Shown: piece by piece, positions 46,012-55,076 of the stretch
Numbering within the stretch: position 1 is the first letter of the stretch
How the letters are laid out: each line of letters opens with the position of its first letter
Program-made: the position numbers and the translations under genes
Assembly: GCA_031291055.1 (NCBI GenBank)
Contig: JARLJU010000362.1
Span: forward strand, 124,001 to 188,000
Direction of reading: 5' to 3'
Origin: Rudaea sp.
Lineage (GTDB): Bacteria > Pseudomonadota > Gammaproteobacteria > Xanthomonadales > Rhodanobacteraceae
DNA: 64,000 nt
The notes under the pieces: model-generated
Database searches by the model: none
Seen by the model: the letters and a program-made list of their open reading frames with translations, nothing else
What the model was told of the DNA's origin: nothing

Positions 46012-46227
46012 AATTTCGTTTCGGAATACTTCGCGTCCAATCGTTTGAACCAGGCCAAGGTCGGGTTTTTTGGTGAGACGGCCGTTGTGTACGGCAACGA
46101 AATGTGGGCAAGGCGCAAGGGAGAGCCGTATAAGCGACGCTACCTGAACCGATACCTGGTACGGCGAAATGGACGCTGGCAAATCGTTGTAGCCGAACGT
46201 CTGTCCGCGCCCGGAAAAGTGCCTTGA
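46012..46227 (+). pseudogene. remnant of a DUF4440/SnoaL-like protein (C-terminal half)
   Basis: In the same frame as the cytochrome stop, directly after it, the sequence reads EYFASNRLNQAKVGFFGETA, VVYGNEMWARRKGEPYKRRY and LVRRNGRWQIVVAERL. This is the C-terminal half of the DUF4440/NTF2-like fold (TAVVxGxExW, YxxRxxxxxxxRNGRWQIVAAE). The N-terminal half is missing and no start codon with a ribosome site is present (only a TTG at 46045). It is probably a relic of a gene lost when the neighbouring region was rearranged. Confidence 0.6.
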
Positions 46228-46238
46228 GACATGTAGCG

Positions 46239-46592
46239 ATGATGCCTTTGAGAGCCTCCGCCGCAAATCTGCTCAGAATGTTGCCGGGCCCGTGCACGGC
46301 TAGATGGCCGGATGGTGAACGCTTCGTCGAAGCATTTGCCCACGGCACGCTGGCGGTGGAATTGTACGCGCCGGTCGGACGCGATCCGCAATCGCCGCAC
46401 AACCGCGACGAAGTATACTTTGTCATCTCCGGCTGTGGGGATTTCCTGAATGCCGGAGAACGCACGCCGTTCCGTGCCGGCGATGCATTGCTTGTCGCCG
46501 CCGGCGTAGAACATCGTTTCGAGAATTTCAGTGAGGATTTCGCCACCTGGGTCGTATTCTATGGGCCAGCAGGCGGAGAACGAGGGTCGTGA
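46239..46592 (+). CDS. cupin-domain protein
   Basis: About 117 residues; the start codon is uncertain (ATG at 46239 or 46242). The cupin barrel has motif 1 around PHNRDEVYFVISGCGDFLN and motif 2 around AGDALLVAAGVEHRFENFS, including the metal-binding His, Glu and His. Such single-domain cupins bind a metal and small molecules; the substrate is unknown. The downstream NTF2-like gene starts 82 bp later on the same strand. Confidence 0.8.
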   Translation: MMPLRASAANLLRMLPGPCTARWPDGERFVEAFAHGTLAVELYAPVGRDPQSPHNRDEVYFVISGCGDFLNAGERTPFRAGDALLVAAGVEHRFENFSEDFATWVVFYGPAGGERGS

Positions 46593-46674
46593 ACCTCAAT
46601 ATCAGCCGATAGTCAGGATGAAGTGCTGGACAATCGGGAAGATCCTGCGATCGGCCCGGAGCCCTGGAGTCCGC

Positions 46675-47139
46675 ATGAACACCGATACTCGCCGCACCCT
46701 GATCGAGCGCTTTTTCGCCGCATTCCGGCATCGAGACGGCGCGACCATGGCCGCCTGCTATCACCCAGACGCAAGCTTCCGTGACCCGGTGTTTTCGCTG
46801 TGCGGCGAGTACATAGGAAAAATGTGGAGAATGTTGTGCGCGCGCGGCGTCGATCTGCGCATCGAATTCGCCAACGTAGACGTAGGCGCAAGCAACGGTG
46901 CTGCGGACTGGCAGGCCTGGTACACGTTCAAGTCCACCGGCCGGGCGGTGCACAACGTGGTTCACGCTGAATTTCGCTTCGCCGACGACCTGATTGTCGA
47001 ACACGTCGATGCTTTCGATTTCTGGCGCTGGTCGCGCCAGGCGCTGGGTCCGGCCGGATGGCTGCTCGGCTGGTCGTCACCGCTTCGCGCCAAGGTCCGC
47101 CGTGAGGCGGCACAGGCGCTGGATCGCTTTTCCGGCTGA
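46675..47139 (+). CDS. SnoaL/NTF2-like protein
   Basis: 154 residues from the ATG at 46675 (GGAG 5 nt upstream). The N-terminus RTLIERFFAAFRHRDGATMAACYHPDASFRDPVF is the classic opening of SnoaL-like polyketide-cyclase-fold proteins; AWYTFKSTGRAVHNVVHAEF and HVDAFDFWRW complete the cone fold. Function cannot be deduced. It is followed 38 bp later by a phospholipase-D-family gene. Confidence 0.85.
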   Translation: MNTDTRRTLIERFFAAFRHRDGATMAACYHPDASFRDPVFSLCGEYIGKMWRMLCARGVDLRIEFANVDVGASNGAADWQAWYTFKSTGRAVHNVVHAEFRFADDLIVEHVDAFDFWRWSRQALGPAGWLLGWSSPLRAKVRREAAQALDRFSG

Positions 47140-47177
47140 CGCCCACGCCCGCTGCGCGGCTCGGCTAAACTCCGCGC

Positions 47178-48620
47178 ATGGCCGCCAACACCTCGTCCGC
47201 TCCACCGTTGCCGCCACAGGCCCTGCAGCTGGCCGAGCAGGCGCTCAGTCGCGCCGGCGGCACGCCTCTGATCGGCGGCAATGCCGTCGATCTTCTGATC
47301 GATGCGCGCGAGAATTTCGATGCCTGGCTTGCGGCCATCCGCAGGGCGCGAGAAAGTGTACTTCTGGAAAATTACATTGTCTGCGACGACGTGGTCGGTC
47401 GCGAATTCCGCGACGCCCTGCGCGAGCGCGCCGCCGCGGGCGTGCGCGTACGCGTCATCCGCGACTGGCTCGGTTGCCTCGGCAATTCGCGCGAGGCTTT
47501 CTGGAAACCACTGCGCGATGCGGGCGGTGAGGTGCGCGCCTACAATCCGCCGCGCTTCGACAATCCGCTGGGCTGGCTGAGCCGCGATCATCGCAAGCTG
47601 CTCGTGACCGATGGTTCACTCGGCTTCGTGTCAGGCATCTGCATCGCCGCGAAATGGCTCGGCGACGCGCAAACCGGTGTTACGCCCTGGCGCGACACCG
47701 GTGTCGCCATTCGCGGGCCCGCCCTCGTGGACATGGTGGCCGCTTTCGCCGACACCTGGTCGCAACTGGGCGCGGCGCTCGACATCGATCTCGTCGGCAG
47801 GATCCCGGCAACTGCTGGAAGCGTCGACTTGCGCGTCGTCGCGGAACGGCCCAGCCACGCCAGCCTGTTCCGCACCGATCAGTTGATTGCCGCAATGGCG
47901 CGCAAGAACCTGTGGCTGACCGACGCCTACTTCGTCGGCTTCGCGCCTTATGTGCAGGCGCTGATTGCGGCCGCGCGCGATGGTGTCGACGTACGCCTGC
48001 TGGTACCGGGCACGAGCAACCTCAAACTGGTCGCGCGGCTTTCGCACGCCGGCTACCGTCCCCTGCTGGAAGCCGGGATAAAAGTATACGAATGGAACGG
48101 CAGCATGCTGCACGCCAAGACCGCTGTCGCCGACGGGCGCTGGGCGCGCATCGGATCGAGCAACCTCAACATATCCAGCTGGATGGCCAATTGCGAACTC
48201 GACATCGCCGTGGAAAATGCGGGATTTGCGCAGCAGCTGGCAGCACAGTACGAAAAGGATCTGGAAAACGCGACTGAAATCGTGCTGGCACCGGCGCGCA
48301 CGCCGGCGCGCGTGCACGCAGCGACCAGGCCCAGGCGCGGCGGCGGCAGCTCCAGCCGCGCGGCCGCTGGCGCCCTGCGCCTGGCCAATACCATCGGTGC
48401 CGCGATCAGCGACAGGCGCGTACTTGGCATCGCGGAGGCCGGTCTACTGCCCGGGGCGACGGTCGTCCTGGTCGGACTCGCCATTGTGGCGGCACTTTGG
48501 CCGCGCCTGGTTGCGTGGCCATTCGCGGTAATCGCTCTATGGCTTGGCGCCAGCCTCCTGGCGCGTTACTTCGGTGCGCGCCGGGCACTGGCGACAGGGA
48601 ACAAGGATGGCCGGCACTGA
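47178..48620 (+). CDS. phospholipase D-family protein, cardiolipin-synthase-like
   Basis: 480 residues. Both HKD motifs are intact: HRKLLVTDG near residue 139 and HAKTAVADGRWARIGSSN near residue 313. This is the two-lobe architecture of ClsA/ClsC-type cardiolipin synthases, which join phosphatidylglycerol molecules. It lacks the N-terminal membrane helices of ClsA; instead two hydrophobic segments are at the C-terminus (VVLVGLAIVAALWPRLVAWP and AVIALWLGASLLARYF). The enzyme is probably inner membrane bound. It converges on the response regulator gene. Confidence 0.9.
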   Translation: MAANTSSAPPLPPQALQLAEQALSRAGGTPLIGGNAVDLLIDARENFDAWLAAIRRARESVLLENYIVCDDVVGREFRDALRERAAAGVRVRVIRDWLGCLGNSREAFWKPLRDAGGEVRAYNPPRFDNPLGWLSRDHRKLLVTDGSLGFVSGICIAAKWLGDAQTGVTPWRDTGVAIRGPALVDMVAAFADTWSQLGAALDIDLVGRIPATAGSVDLRVVAERPSHASLFRTDQLIAAMARKNLWLTDAYFVGFAPYVQALIAAARDGVDVRLLVPGTSNLKLVARLSHAGYRPLLEAGIKVYEWNGSMLHAKTAVADGRWARIGSSNLNISSWMANCELDIAVENAGFAQQLAAQYEKDLENATEIVLAPARTPARVHAATRPRRGGGSSSRAAAGALRLANTIGAAISDRRVLGIAEAGLLPGATVVLVGLAIVAALWPRLVAWPFAVIALWLGASLLARYFGARRALATGNKDGRH

Positions 48621-48642
48621 GCCGGCGCAACGCGAGGAGCGG

Positions 48643-51105
48643 TCACAGCACGGCCTCGGCAAAATCGAAACTCCAGTCCGGCAGCCAGCCGCTGAGCGGA
48701 TCGCCTTGCACGTAGTGCGCGCCGAGCCTGAGCAGCACGCCGACGTCGCCGACGCCGGCCAGATCGCAGGCAACGGTGACCTTGCCGACCGAGCGCGCTT
48801 CGGCCATCGGCTTTGACCAGCGCTCCCATGCGGCGTCGGGTTTCACGCTTGCATCGCCGTCGCGCGCGAACTTGACCACTCCGAAGGCCTCGACCGCCAG
48901 CAGCTTGCTCATGCCGCCGTCGATCGCGCCGCGGATCGTCAGTACCAGGCGTACGCCGATGCGCTGCAACGATTCCAGCGCGTTGCGCAGGCGCGCGAGT
49001 TCGCCGCGGATTTCCTCGGCGTCGAATTCGAGCGCGAGGACGTTGCTCGCTACACCGTGCGCACCCAGTTCCGCCCCCAGCCACGGCGCGAACGCCGGAT
49101 CGAGCAATGTTGCGACCGCGATCGGCAGGTACAGGCGCAATTCCTGTTCCGGATCGCGCTTTTCGCGCACGCGCTCGAGCACGCCGCGCAACAGGTGGCG
49201 ATCGGCGTGCGCCACCATGCCCAGTTCGCGCGCAATCGGCATGTAGTCGTCGCGTTGCAGCATCAACGCCTGCGAAGATTTGGGCGGCCTCAGGGTCATG
49301 CGTGCTTCGTACTGGCCGACAATCTGTCCAGTAAGCGGCACCAGCGGCTGGAAGGCAAAGTGCGCAGTGCCGCGCACGCTGGGCGCGCGCAGGATGGCGC
49401 GCACCAGACGCACCTGCGGATCTTCGCTGCTATCGGCACTGGCGGTGCGCAAGTCGAATTCGCAGCGTGCCCCGCCAGCCTGCTGCGCCACGACCAGCAA
49501 CGCACGCACACGCTCCAGCGCCGTTTCCACATTGTTCAATTCCGCACCCAGGCGCAGGCCACAGAGGCTGAAATGCAGCCGTACCGATGCGCCCTCGGAA
49601 AGCCAGGGTCGACCTTCGACCTTCTGTCGCAGCGTGTCGAGCTGCTGGCGCGCAGTCAGCTCGTCGTCCGCGTGCAGCAGGATCAGAAATTTCAGCTCGC
49701 CCCAGGCACACAAGGTGCGTGCGCCGCGGATTTCCGCCGCCAGCGCGGCGGCCAGCTGCTGCGACAACGTGCCGGCGGCAGTGAAGCCGAGGCTGCGCTG
49801 CACATCCTCGACATCATCGACCGCAAGCAGCGCAAGTACCGGGCAGCGGTCCTGCTCTTCACGTGCGGCGCGCAGGACTTCGCGCGCCAGCACGTCGCGT
49901 CCGGCCAGGTTGCCGCGCCGTTCACCGCGGCTGTCGGCATGGCTGGCGCTGAGCTGACGCGCGCGCTTGATGCGGCTTTCCACCGTCGTGACCAGATGCC
50001 GCGGCTTGACCGGCTTGGTGATGAAATCGTCGGCGCCCATGCGGATCGCGTCGAAGCGCAGATCCAGATCGTGTTCGCCGGAAAGAAACACGATCGGCAG
50101 GAATGCGTGCCCGGATTCACGGATCCGCTGCGCCAACTCGATGCCATTGCTGCCCGGCAGGTACAGATCCAGTAGCACCAGATCCGGCTTGAATTCATCC
50201 AGCGTAGCCGGCACCCGCGCCGGATCTTCGCACACGCTGGTGACCATGCCGCGATGGCGCAGGATCGATTCGCAGAATTTCGCCTGACCGCGATCGTCCT
50301 CGACGATGAGGACGCGATAGCCCAGGGCGCGGCGTTGCGCCCACAGCGTATCCAGACTCGAAACCAGCGCGATCGGGTCGCGCTCGACAATGACTGTCTC
50401 CGCACCCGCGCGCTGCGCGGACAGGGTACGGGTGATGTCGGTTTCGTCGGCCAGCACCAGGCACAGCGAAGGATCCTTGTGCGCCGGACGCTGGCGCTGC
50501 ACCGCCTCGGTTAGCGCGTGCACTTCGGCCACGAAAGCCTCGTCGATCAGCAGCACGTCGGGACTGACTTCCTCGATGGCACGCAGCAGGCTCTCGCGTT
50601 CCTGGAACGGACGCACGACATAACCCTGTTTGCCGAGGGCCGTGGCAAAACCGGGCACATCGCGCTCGTTGCTGCGCAGATAGAACGCGTGCCGGTTCGC
50701 GGAATCGTCGGTCGCTGCGGCGGCCTTGCGCACGTTGCGCCGGACGGCGGTTTCGCCGCTGGCCGCAGCGAGGCGCTCGATAAGCTGTTCCAGCCCATGG
50801 CGCTGCGCAGGATTGGGTGAGGCACCGCCATCGACGAACGAGCACAGGTACACGGTCAGTTCCAGCGCCGGACCGGCGATCTGGCTGGCCGCCTGTTCTT
50901 CGGCCATCGCCGCGAGCCGCTCCAGATCGTCGTACATGGCGCTGGCGCGCTCGGGAATCCAATCCCCGCCGAGGGTCTGCCGCCAGCCCTCGACGAACGT
51001 CTGCGTGCGCTGACGCAATGCGCGGTCGCCGCTGGCCGTAGCGGCGGCCTTGCTGGTATCGATTTTCTCGCGAGCCTGTGGCGGAGATGCGTTCGTATCG
51101 GGCAT
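48643..51105 (-). CDS. multidomain response regulator with degenerate GGDEF and EAL domains
   Basis: About 820 residues (start at 51105). Residues 20-120 are a helical region resembling an HPt-like bundle. A degenerate receiver lies at about 135-270 and an intact one at 280-395 (VLIVEDDRGQAKF, D in VLLDLYLPGSNG, K in FITKPVKP). Residues 410-560 are GGDEF-like, but the site reads AWGELKFLILL instead of GGDEF. Residues 590-820 are EAL-like, but EAL is replaced by EARM and the metal ligands are not evident. It probably senses or scaffolds rather than making or degrading cyclic di-GMP. It is divergent from xseA. Confidence 0.85.
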   Translation of the reverse strand: MPDTNASPPQAREKIDTSKAAATASGDRALRQRTQTFVEGWRQTLGGDWIPERASAMYDDLERLAAMAEEQAASQIAGPALELTVYLCSFVDGGASPNPAQRHGLEQLIERLAAASGETAVRRNVRKAAAATDDSANRHAFYLRSNERDVPGFATALGKQGYVVRPFQERESLLRAIEEVSPDVLLIDEAFVAEVHALTEAVQRQRPAHKDPSLCLVLADETDITRTLSAQRAGAETVIVERDPIALVSSLDTLWAQRRALGYRVLIVEDDRGQAKFCESILRHRGMVTSVCEDPARVPATLDEFKPDLVLLDLYLPGSNGIELAQRIRESGHAFLPIVFLSGEHDLDLRFDAIRMGADDFITKPVKPRHLVTTVESRIKRARQLSASHADSRGERRGNLAGRDVLAREVLRAAREEQDRCPVLALLAVDDVEDVQRSLGFTAAGTLSQQLAAALAAEIRGARTLCAWGELKFLILLHADDELTARQQLDTLRQKVEGRPWLSEGASVRLHFSLCGLRLGAELNNVETALERVRALLVVAQQAGGARCEFDLRTASADSSEDPQVRLVRAILRAPSVRGTAHFAFQPLVPLTGQIVGQYEARMTLRPPKSSQALMLQRDDYMPIARELGMVAHADRHLLRGVLERVREKRDPEQELRLYLPIAVATLLDPAFAPWLGAELGAHGVASNVLALEFDAEEIRGELARLRNALESLQRIGVRLVLTIRGAIDGGMSKLLAVEAFGVVKFARDGDASVKPDAAWERWSKPMAEARSVGKVTVACDLAGVGDVGVLLRLGAHYVQGDPLSGWLPDWSFDFAEAVL

Positions 51106-51225
51106 GCGCCTACTATACCGGGCGCGAACAGCCGACGTCACAGGGCTGACGTCACGCCCCGGCACTCTGGCCAGCGCAGACGTCGCAGAGTAACCTGATG
51201 GCAGTCATCTTCGTATCGAATCCCC

Positions 51226-52515
51226 ATGTCGGAAACTCAAGCCGCCTATGCCGCGGGACGGGAAATATTCTCGCCCAGCGCGCTCGTGCGCCGGGCACGC
51301 GAGGTACTGGAGCAGCACTTTCCGCTGCTCTGGATCGAGGGCGAAATTTCCAATTTTTCGCGCCCGGCCTCGGGGCATCTGTACTTCAGCCTGAAGGATG
51401 CGCAGGCGCAGGTGCGCTGCGCCATGTTCAAGCCGAAGAGCACTTACCTGCGCTTCAAGCCCGCCGATGGCATGCGCGTATTGGCGCGTGCACGCGTCGG
51501 CCTGTATGAAGCGCGCGGCGAATTCCAGCTCATCGTCGAGCATCTGGAGGAAGCCGGTGAAGGCGCCCTGTTGCGCGCGTTCGAGCAACTCAAGGCGCGT
51601 CTGGCGGCGGAAGGCCTGTTCGCGCCCGAACACAAGCGCGCCATGCCCAAACTGCCGCGGCGCATCGGCGTGATCACCTCGCCCACCGGCGCGGCCGTGC
51701 GCGATGTGCTGAACGTGATTTCGCGGCGCTTCCCGTTGGTCGAAATCGAGATCCTGCCGGTGCCGGTGCAGGGCCGCGAAGCACCCGCCGCCATCGTGGC
51801 CATGATCAATGCCGCAGCGGCGGCGCGCCGCCACGATGCGCTGCTGCTCACCCGCGGCGGCGGCTCGCTCGAGGATCTGTGGGCGTTCAACGACGAAGCG
51901 GTGGCGCGTGCGATTTACGCCAGTGCCGTTCCGGTTGTTTCCGCCGTCGGCCACGAAGTCGATTTCACGATCGCCGACTTCGTCGCGGACCTGCGCGCGC
52001 CGACGCCTTCGGCCGCCGCCGAGCTGCTGACGCCGGATGCCGGTCAATTGCTGTCCTTGGCGCGGCACCGGCGCGACCGGTTGATGCAGCTGGCGATGCA
52101 TCGCCTGCATCGCCTGGCCCAGCAAGTCGATCACGTGCATGCGCGGCTGCGCGCACAGCACCCGCGGCATCGCTTGCGCACAGGCGGCGAACGCCTGATG
52201 CAGTTGCAGGCGCGTCTGCGCGCCCAGCATCCCGCCGCGCAACTTGCGCGTCGCCGCGCCGGTGCAGACGCCTTCGACCGGCGTCTGCGCGCGGCCCTCT
52301 CGCATCGGCTAGAAGCGCGCGCGCTGCATCTGAGCGAACTGGCGCGTGCCCTGAACGCGGTCAGCCCGCTTGCCACGCTGGAACGCGGCTATGCGATCCT
52401 GATCGACGTCGAAAGCGGTCGCTTGGTGCGATCGCCAATCCAGACCGCGCCTGGCGCGCAACTGCGCGCGCGCGTCGCCGAAGGAGAATTCATCGTGCGA
52501 GTTGAGCATGGCTAA
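51226..52515 (+). CDS. xseA: exodeoxyribonuclease VII large subunit
   Basis: 429 residues. An N-terminal OB-fold (WIEGEISNFSRPASGHLYFSLKD) binds single-stranded DNA; the catalytic region has GVITSPTGAAVRDVLNVISRRFP, ALLLTRGGGSLEDLWAFNDE and VSAVGHEVDFTIADFVAD, then a long coiled-coil C-terminal region rich in Arg and Ala. With the small subunit XseB (not in this window) it degrades single-stranded DNA. Its end overlaps the VIT gene by 8 bp. Confidence 0.95.
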   Translation: MSETQAAYAAGREIFSPSALVRRAREVLEQHFPLLWIEGEISNFSRPASGHLYFSLKDAQAQVRCAMFKPKSTYLRFKPADGMRVLARARVGLYEARGEFQLIVEHLEEAGEGALLRAFEQLKARLAAEGLFAPEHKRAMPKLPRRIGVITSPTGAAVRDVLNVISRRFPLVEIEILPVPVQGREAPAAIVAMINAAAAARRHDALLLTRGGGSLEDLWAFNDEAVARAIYASAVPVVSAVGHEVDFTIADFVADLRAPTPSAAAELLTPDAGQLLSLARHRRDRLMQLAMHRLHRLAQQVDHVHARLRAQHPRHRLRTGGERLMQLQARLRAQHPAAQLARRRAGADAFDRRLRAALSHRLEARALHLSELARALNAVSPLATLERGYAILIDVESGRLVRSPIQTAPGAQLRARVAEGEFIVRVEHG

Positions 52516-53203
52516 GCGCCACCTCGAAAATCATCTGACTCACCGCATCGGCTGGTTGCGTGCGGCGGTACTCGGCGCCAACGACGGCGTGGTGTCCACG
52601 GCCAGCCTGATCGTCGGCGTAGCCGCCGCCCACGGCTCGTATGCGGCGATCATCACCGCCGGCGTGGCCAGTCTGGTTGCGGGTGCGATGTCGATGGCCG
52701 CCGGCGAGTACGTCTCGGTCAGCTCGCAAGCGGACATGGAAAAGGCCGCAACCGAAATCGAGCGTCACGAACTCGAGAACGACAACGCCGGCGAGCACAA
52801 GGAACTGGCGAATATCTATGTCAAGCGCGGATTGACTGCGACGCTGGCAAAGCAGGTCGCCGAACAATTGATGGCGCACGATGCACTCGACGCGCATCTG
52901 CGCGACGAACTCGGAATTTCCGAGGCATTCAAGGCGCGTCCGCTGCAGGCGGCGATGGCTTCAGCCGTCACCTACGCCTCCGGCGCCGCGCTGCCCTTGT
53001 TGACCGTCGTAGCGACGCCATCATCCTGGCTCATTGCCCTGGTGAGTGCCGTCTCGCTGATCGTGCTGACCCTGCTCGGCGCCGTGGCCGCACGTGCAGG
53101 TGGTGCGCGGGTCGTTCCCGGAGCCTTGCGCGTCCTGGTCTGGGGGGCGTTCGCAATAGCGGTAACCGCCGGGGTCGGCACCCTGTTCGGCGCGGCTGGC
53201 TGA
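52508..53203 (+). CDS. VIT/CCC1-family transporter
   Basis: 231 residues. It has five hydrophobic segments in the VIT1 arrangement: TM1 with GANDGVVSTASLIVGVAAA, TM2 after ITAGVASLVAGAMSMAAGEYVSV, the cytoplasmic helical hairpin with acidic residues (EKAATEIERHELENDNAGEH), and three more helices. VIT1 transports iron or manganese into vacuoles; bacterial relatives are thought to export or store such metals. The metal cannot be told from the sequence. It overlaps xseA by 8 bp. Confidence 0.88.
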   Translation: MAKRHLENHLTHRIGWLRAAVLGANDGVVSTASLIVGVAAAHGSYAAIITAGVASLVAGAMSMAAGEYVSVSSQADMEKAATEIERHELENDNAGEHKELANIYVKRGLTATLAKQVAEQLMAHDALDAHLRDELGISEAFKARPLQAAMASAVTYASGAALPLLTVVATPSSWLIALVSAVSLIVLTLLGAVAARAGGARVVPGALRVLVWGAFAIAVTAGVGTLFGAAG

Positions 53204-53291
53204 CCACGGTGCCCGGCGAGTCCAAAGCAGGCATTTGACGGTTCCGGCCACGACGCCGACAATCGACCCATTCTTGGCCGGGGAGAGCCTG

Positions 53292-54932
53292 ATGAAAGCT
53301 TCAGACTTGTTCGTGAAAGCGCTGGAAGCTGAAAACGTGCACTACGTTTTCGGCATTCCGGGCGAGGAAAATCTCGACCTGCTGGAATCGTTGCGCACTT
53401 CCACGATCAAGCTGATCCTCACCCGCCACGAACAGGGCGCCGGCTTCATGGCGGCGACTTATGGGCGACTCACCGGCAAGGCCGGTGTCTGCCTGGCGAC
53501 GCTCGGTCCCGGCGCCACCAATTTCGTCACCGCTGCCGCGTACGCGCAACTCGGCGGCATGCCGATGATGATGATCACCGGGCAGAAGCCGGTGAAGGCA
53601 TCCAAGCAGGGGCATTTCCAGATCGTCGACATCGTCGACATGATGAAGCCGCTGACCAAATACACGCGCCAGATCGTCTCGGCCGACAATATTCCCGCAC
53701 GCGTGCGGGAATCGTTCCGCCGTGCCGAAGAAGAGCGTCCCGGCGCCACGCATCTGGAACTGCCCGAAGACATCGCGCATGAGGATACCGACGCGATCCT
53801 GATTCCGGCCAGCTACCATCGCCGCCCGATTGCCGACGAGAAGGCGCTGGTGCATGCGGCCGAGGCGATCATCGAAGCGAAGCATCCGCTGCTGATGATC
53901 GGCGCCGCTGCCAACCGCAAGATGTGCAGCAAGATGCTGCGCGAATTCATCGACAAGACCGGCATTCCGTTCTTCACCACGCAGATGGGCAAGGGCGTGA
54001 TCGACGAGACGCATCCACTGTGGCTTGGCAACGCCGCATTGTCCGACGGCGATTTTGTCCATCGCGCGATCGAGCGCGCCGACTGCATCATCAATGTCGG
54101 GCACGATGTCATCGAGAAACCGCCGTTCTTCATGCGCAAGGGCCTGCGCAAGGTCATCCACGTCAACTTCCTCAGCGCCGAAGTCGACACCGTCTACTTC
54201 CCGCAGATCGAGCTGATCGGCGACATCGCCAATTCCGTCTGGCGGCTGAAGGAAGCCGTCGAGTCGCGTCCACATTGGGATTTTTCCTATTTTTCCAATG
54301 TGCGCAAGCATCTCGACGCGCACCTGCTCGAAGGCAAGGACGATGCGCGCTGGCCGATCTATCCGCAGCGCCTGGTCGCCGACGTGCGCAAAGTGATGCC
54401 ATCCGATGGCATCCTGTGCCTGGACAATGGCATGTACAAGATCTGGTTTGCGCGCTACTACCGTTGCCGCGAACCGAACACGATGCTGCTCGACAATGCG
54501 CTGGCGACGATGGGCGCAGGCCTGCCCTCGGCGATCGCGGCGAAGATCGTGTATCCGAAGCGCAAGGTTGTCGCTGTCGCCGGCGACGGCGGTTTCATGA
54601 TGAATTCGCAGGAAATCGAAACTGCAGTACGCCTGAAACTCGATGTCACTGTGCTGCTGCTGCGCGACAATGCCTACGGCATGATCAAGTGGAAACAGGC
54701 GAACATGAAGTTCGCCAATTTCGGCATGGACATGGGCAATCCCGATTTTGTCGCCTACGCGCAAAGTTACGGCGCGCACGGGCATCGCCCCGGCTCCGTG
54801 GCGGAATTCGCACCGACGCTGCAGCATTGCCTGGACACGCCGGGCGTGCATCTGATCGATGTGCCGATCGATTATTCGGACAACGACCGGATTTTGAATC
54901 GGGAGATCAAGGAATTGTCGGCGAAGGTTTGA
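53292..54932 (+). CDS. acetolactate synthase, catabolic (AlsS-like) large subunit
   Basis: 546 residues from the ATG at 53292 (GGGGAG upstream). It is a three-domain ThDP enzyme: the catalytic glutamate in LTRHEQGAGFMAATYGRLTG near residue 48, a central FAD/nucleotide-like domain, and the ThDP-binding GDGGFMMNSQEIETAVRLKL motif near residue 435 followed by RDNAYGMIKWKQ. KWKQ with AYGMI fits AlsS-type synthases that condense two pyruvates to acetolactate. There is no small regulatory subunit nearby. Downstream is an aldehyde dehydrogenase, so the pair may have a different joint role. Confidence 0.88.
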   Translation: MKASDLFVKALEAENVHYVFGIPGEENLDLLESLRTSTIKLILTRHEQGAGFMAATYGRLTGKAGVCLATLGPGATNFVTAAAYAQLGGMPMMMITGQKPVKASKQGHFQIVDIVDMMKPLTKYTRQIVSADNIPARVRESFRRAEEERPGATHLELPEDIAHEDTDAILIPASYHRRPIADEKALVHAAEAIIEAKHPLLMIGAAANRKMCSKMLREFIDKTGIPFFTTQMGKGVIDETHPLWLGNAALSDGDFVHRAIERADCIINVGHDVIEKPPFFMRKGLRKVIHVNFLSAEVDTVYFPQIELIGDIANSVWRLKEAVESRPHWDFSYFSNVRKHLDAHLLEGKDDARWPIYPQRLVADVRKVMPSDGILCLDNGMYKIWFARYYRCREPNTMLLDNALATMGAGLPSAIAAKIVYPKRKVVAVAGDGGFMMNSQEIETAVRLKLDVTVLLLRDNAYGMIKWKQANMKFANFGMDMGNPDFVAYAQSYGAHGHRPGSVAEFAPTLQHCLDTPGVHLIDVPIDYSDNDRILNREIKELSAKV

Positions 54933-54950
54933 TTTCGCTCGATGAAGAGC

Positions 54951-54989
54951 GGAGCTATCGCTCGCCGAAGGCGAGTGAAAGCTTGCTCC
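54951..54989. repeat. intergenic palindrome downstream of the acetolactate synthase gene
   Basis: GCTATCGCTCGCC (54954-54966) pairs with GGCGAGTGAAAGC (54970-54982), with one mismatch and one G-U pair, inside an outer GGAGC/GCTCC stem. The core GGCGAGTG and the following AAGCTTGCT resemble the palindrome at 36363, and both are followed about 45-65 nt later by a GCGTAA block (CGAGCGTAA). This suggests a family of intergenic repeats that may also work as terminators. Confidence 0.5.
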
Positions 54990-55076
54990 AGGCAGCTAGC
55001 CATACTCGTCTGGAGGCGAGCGTAACCACTCAGGATGCGGGTAGAATCCCTCGAACAAAAGAGGAAGGAGCGATCC

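Noticed and set aside
43900-46266. Long minus-strand open frames opposite the decahaem/propeller gene
   Set aside because: Low-complexity antisense shadows; the plus-strand frame has ten CXXCH motifs and a signal peptide.
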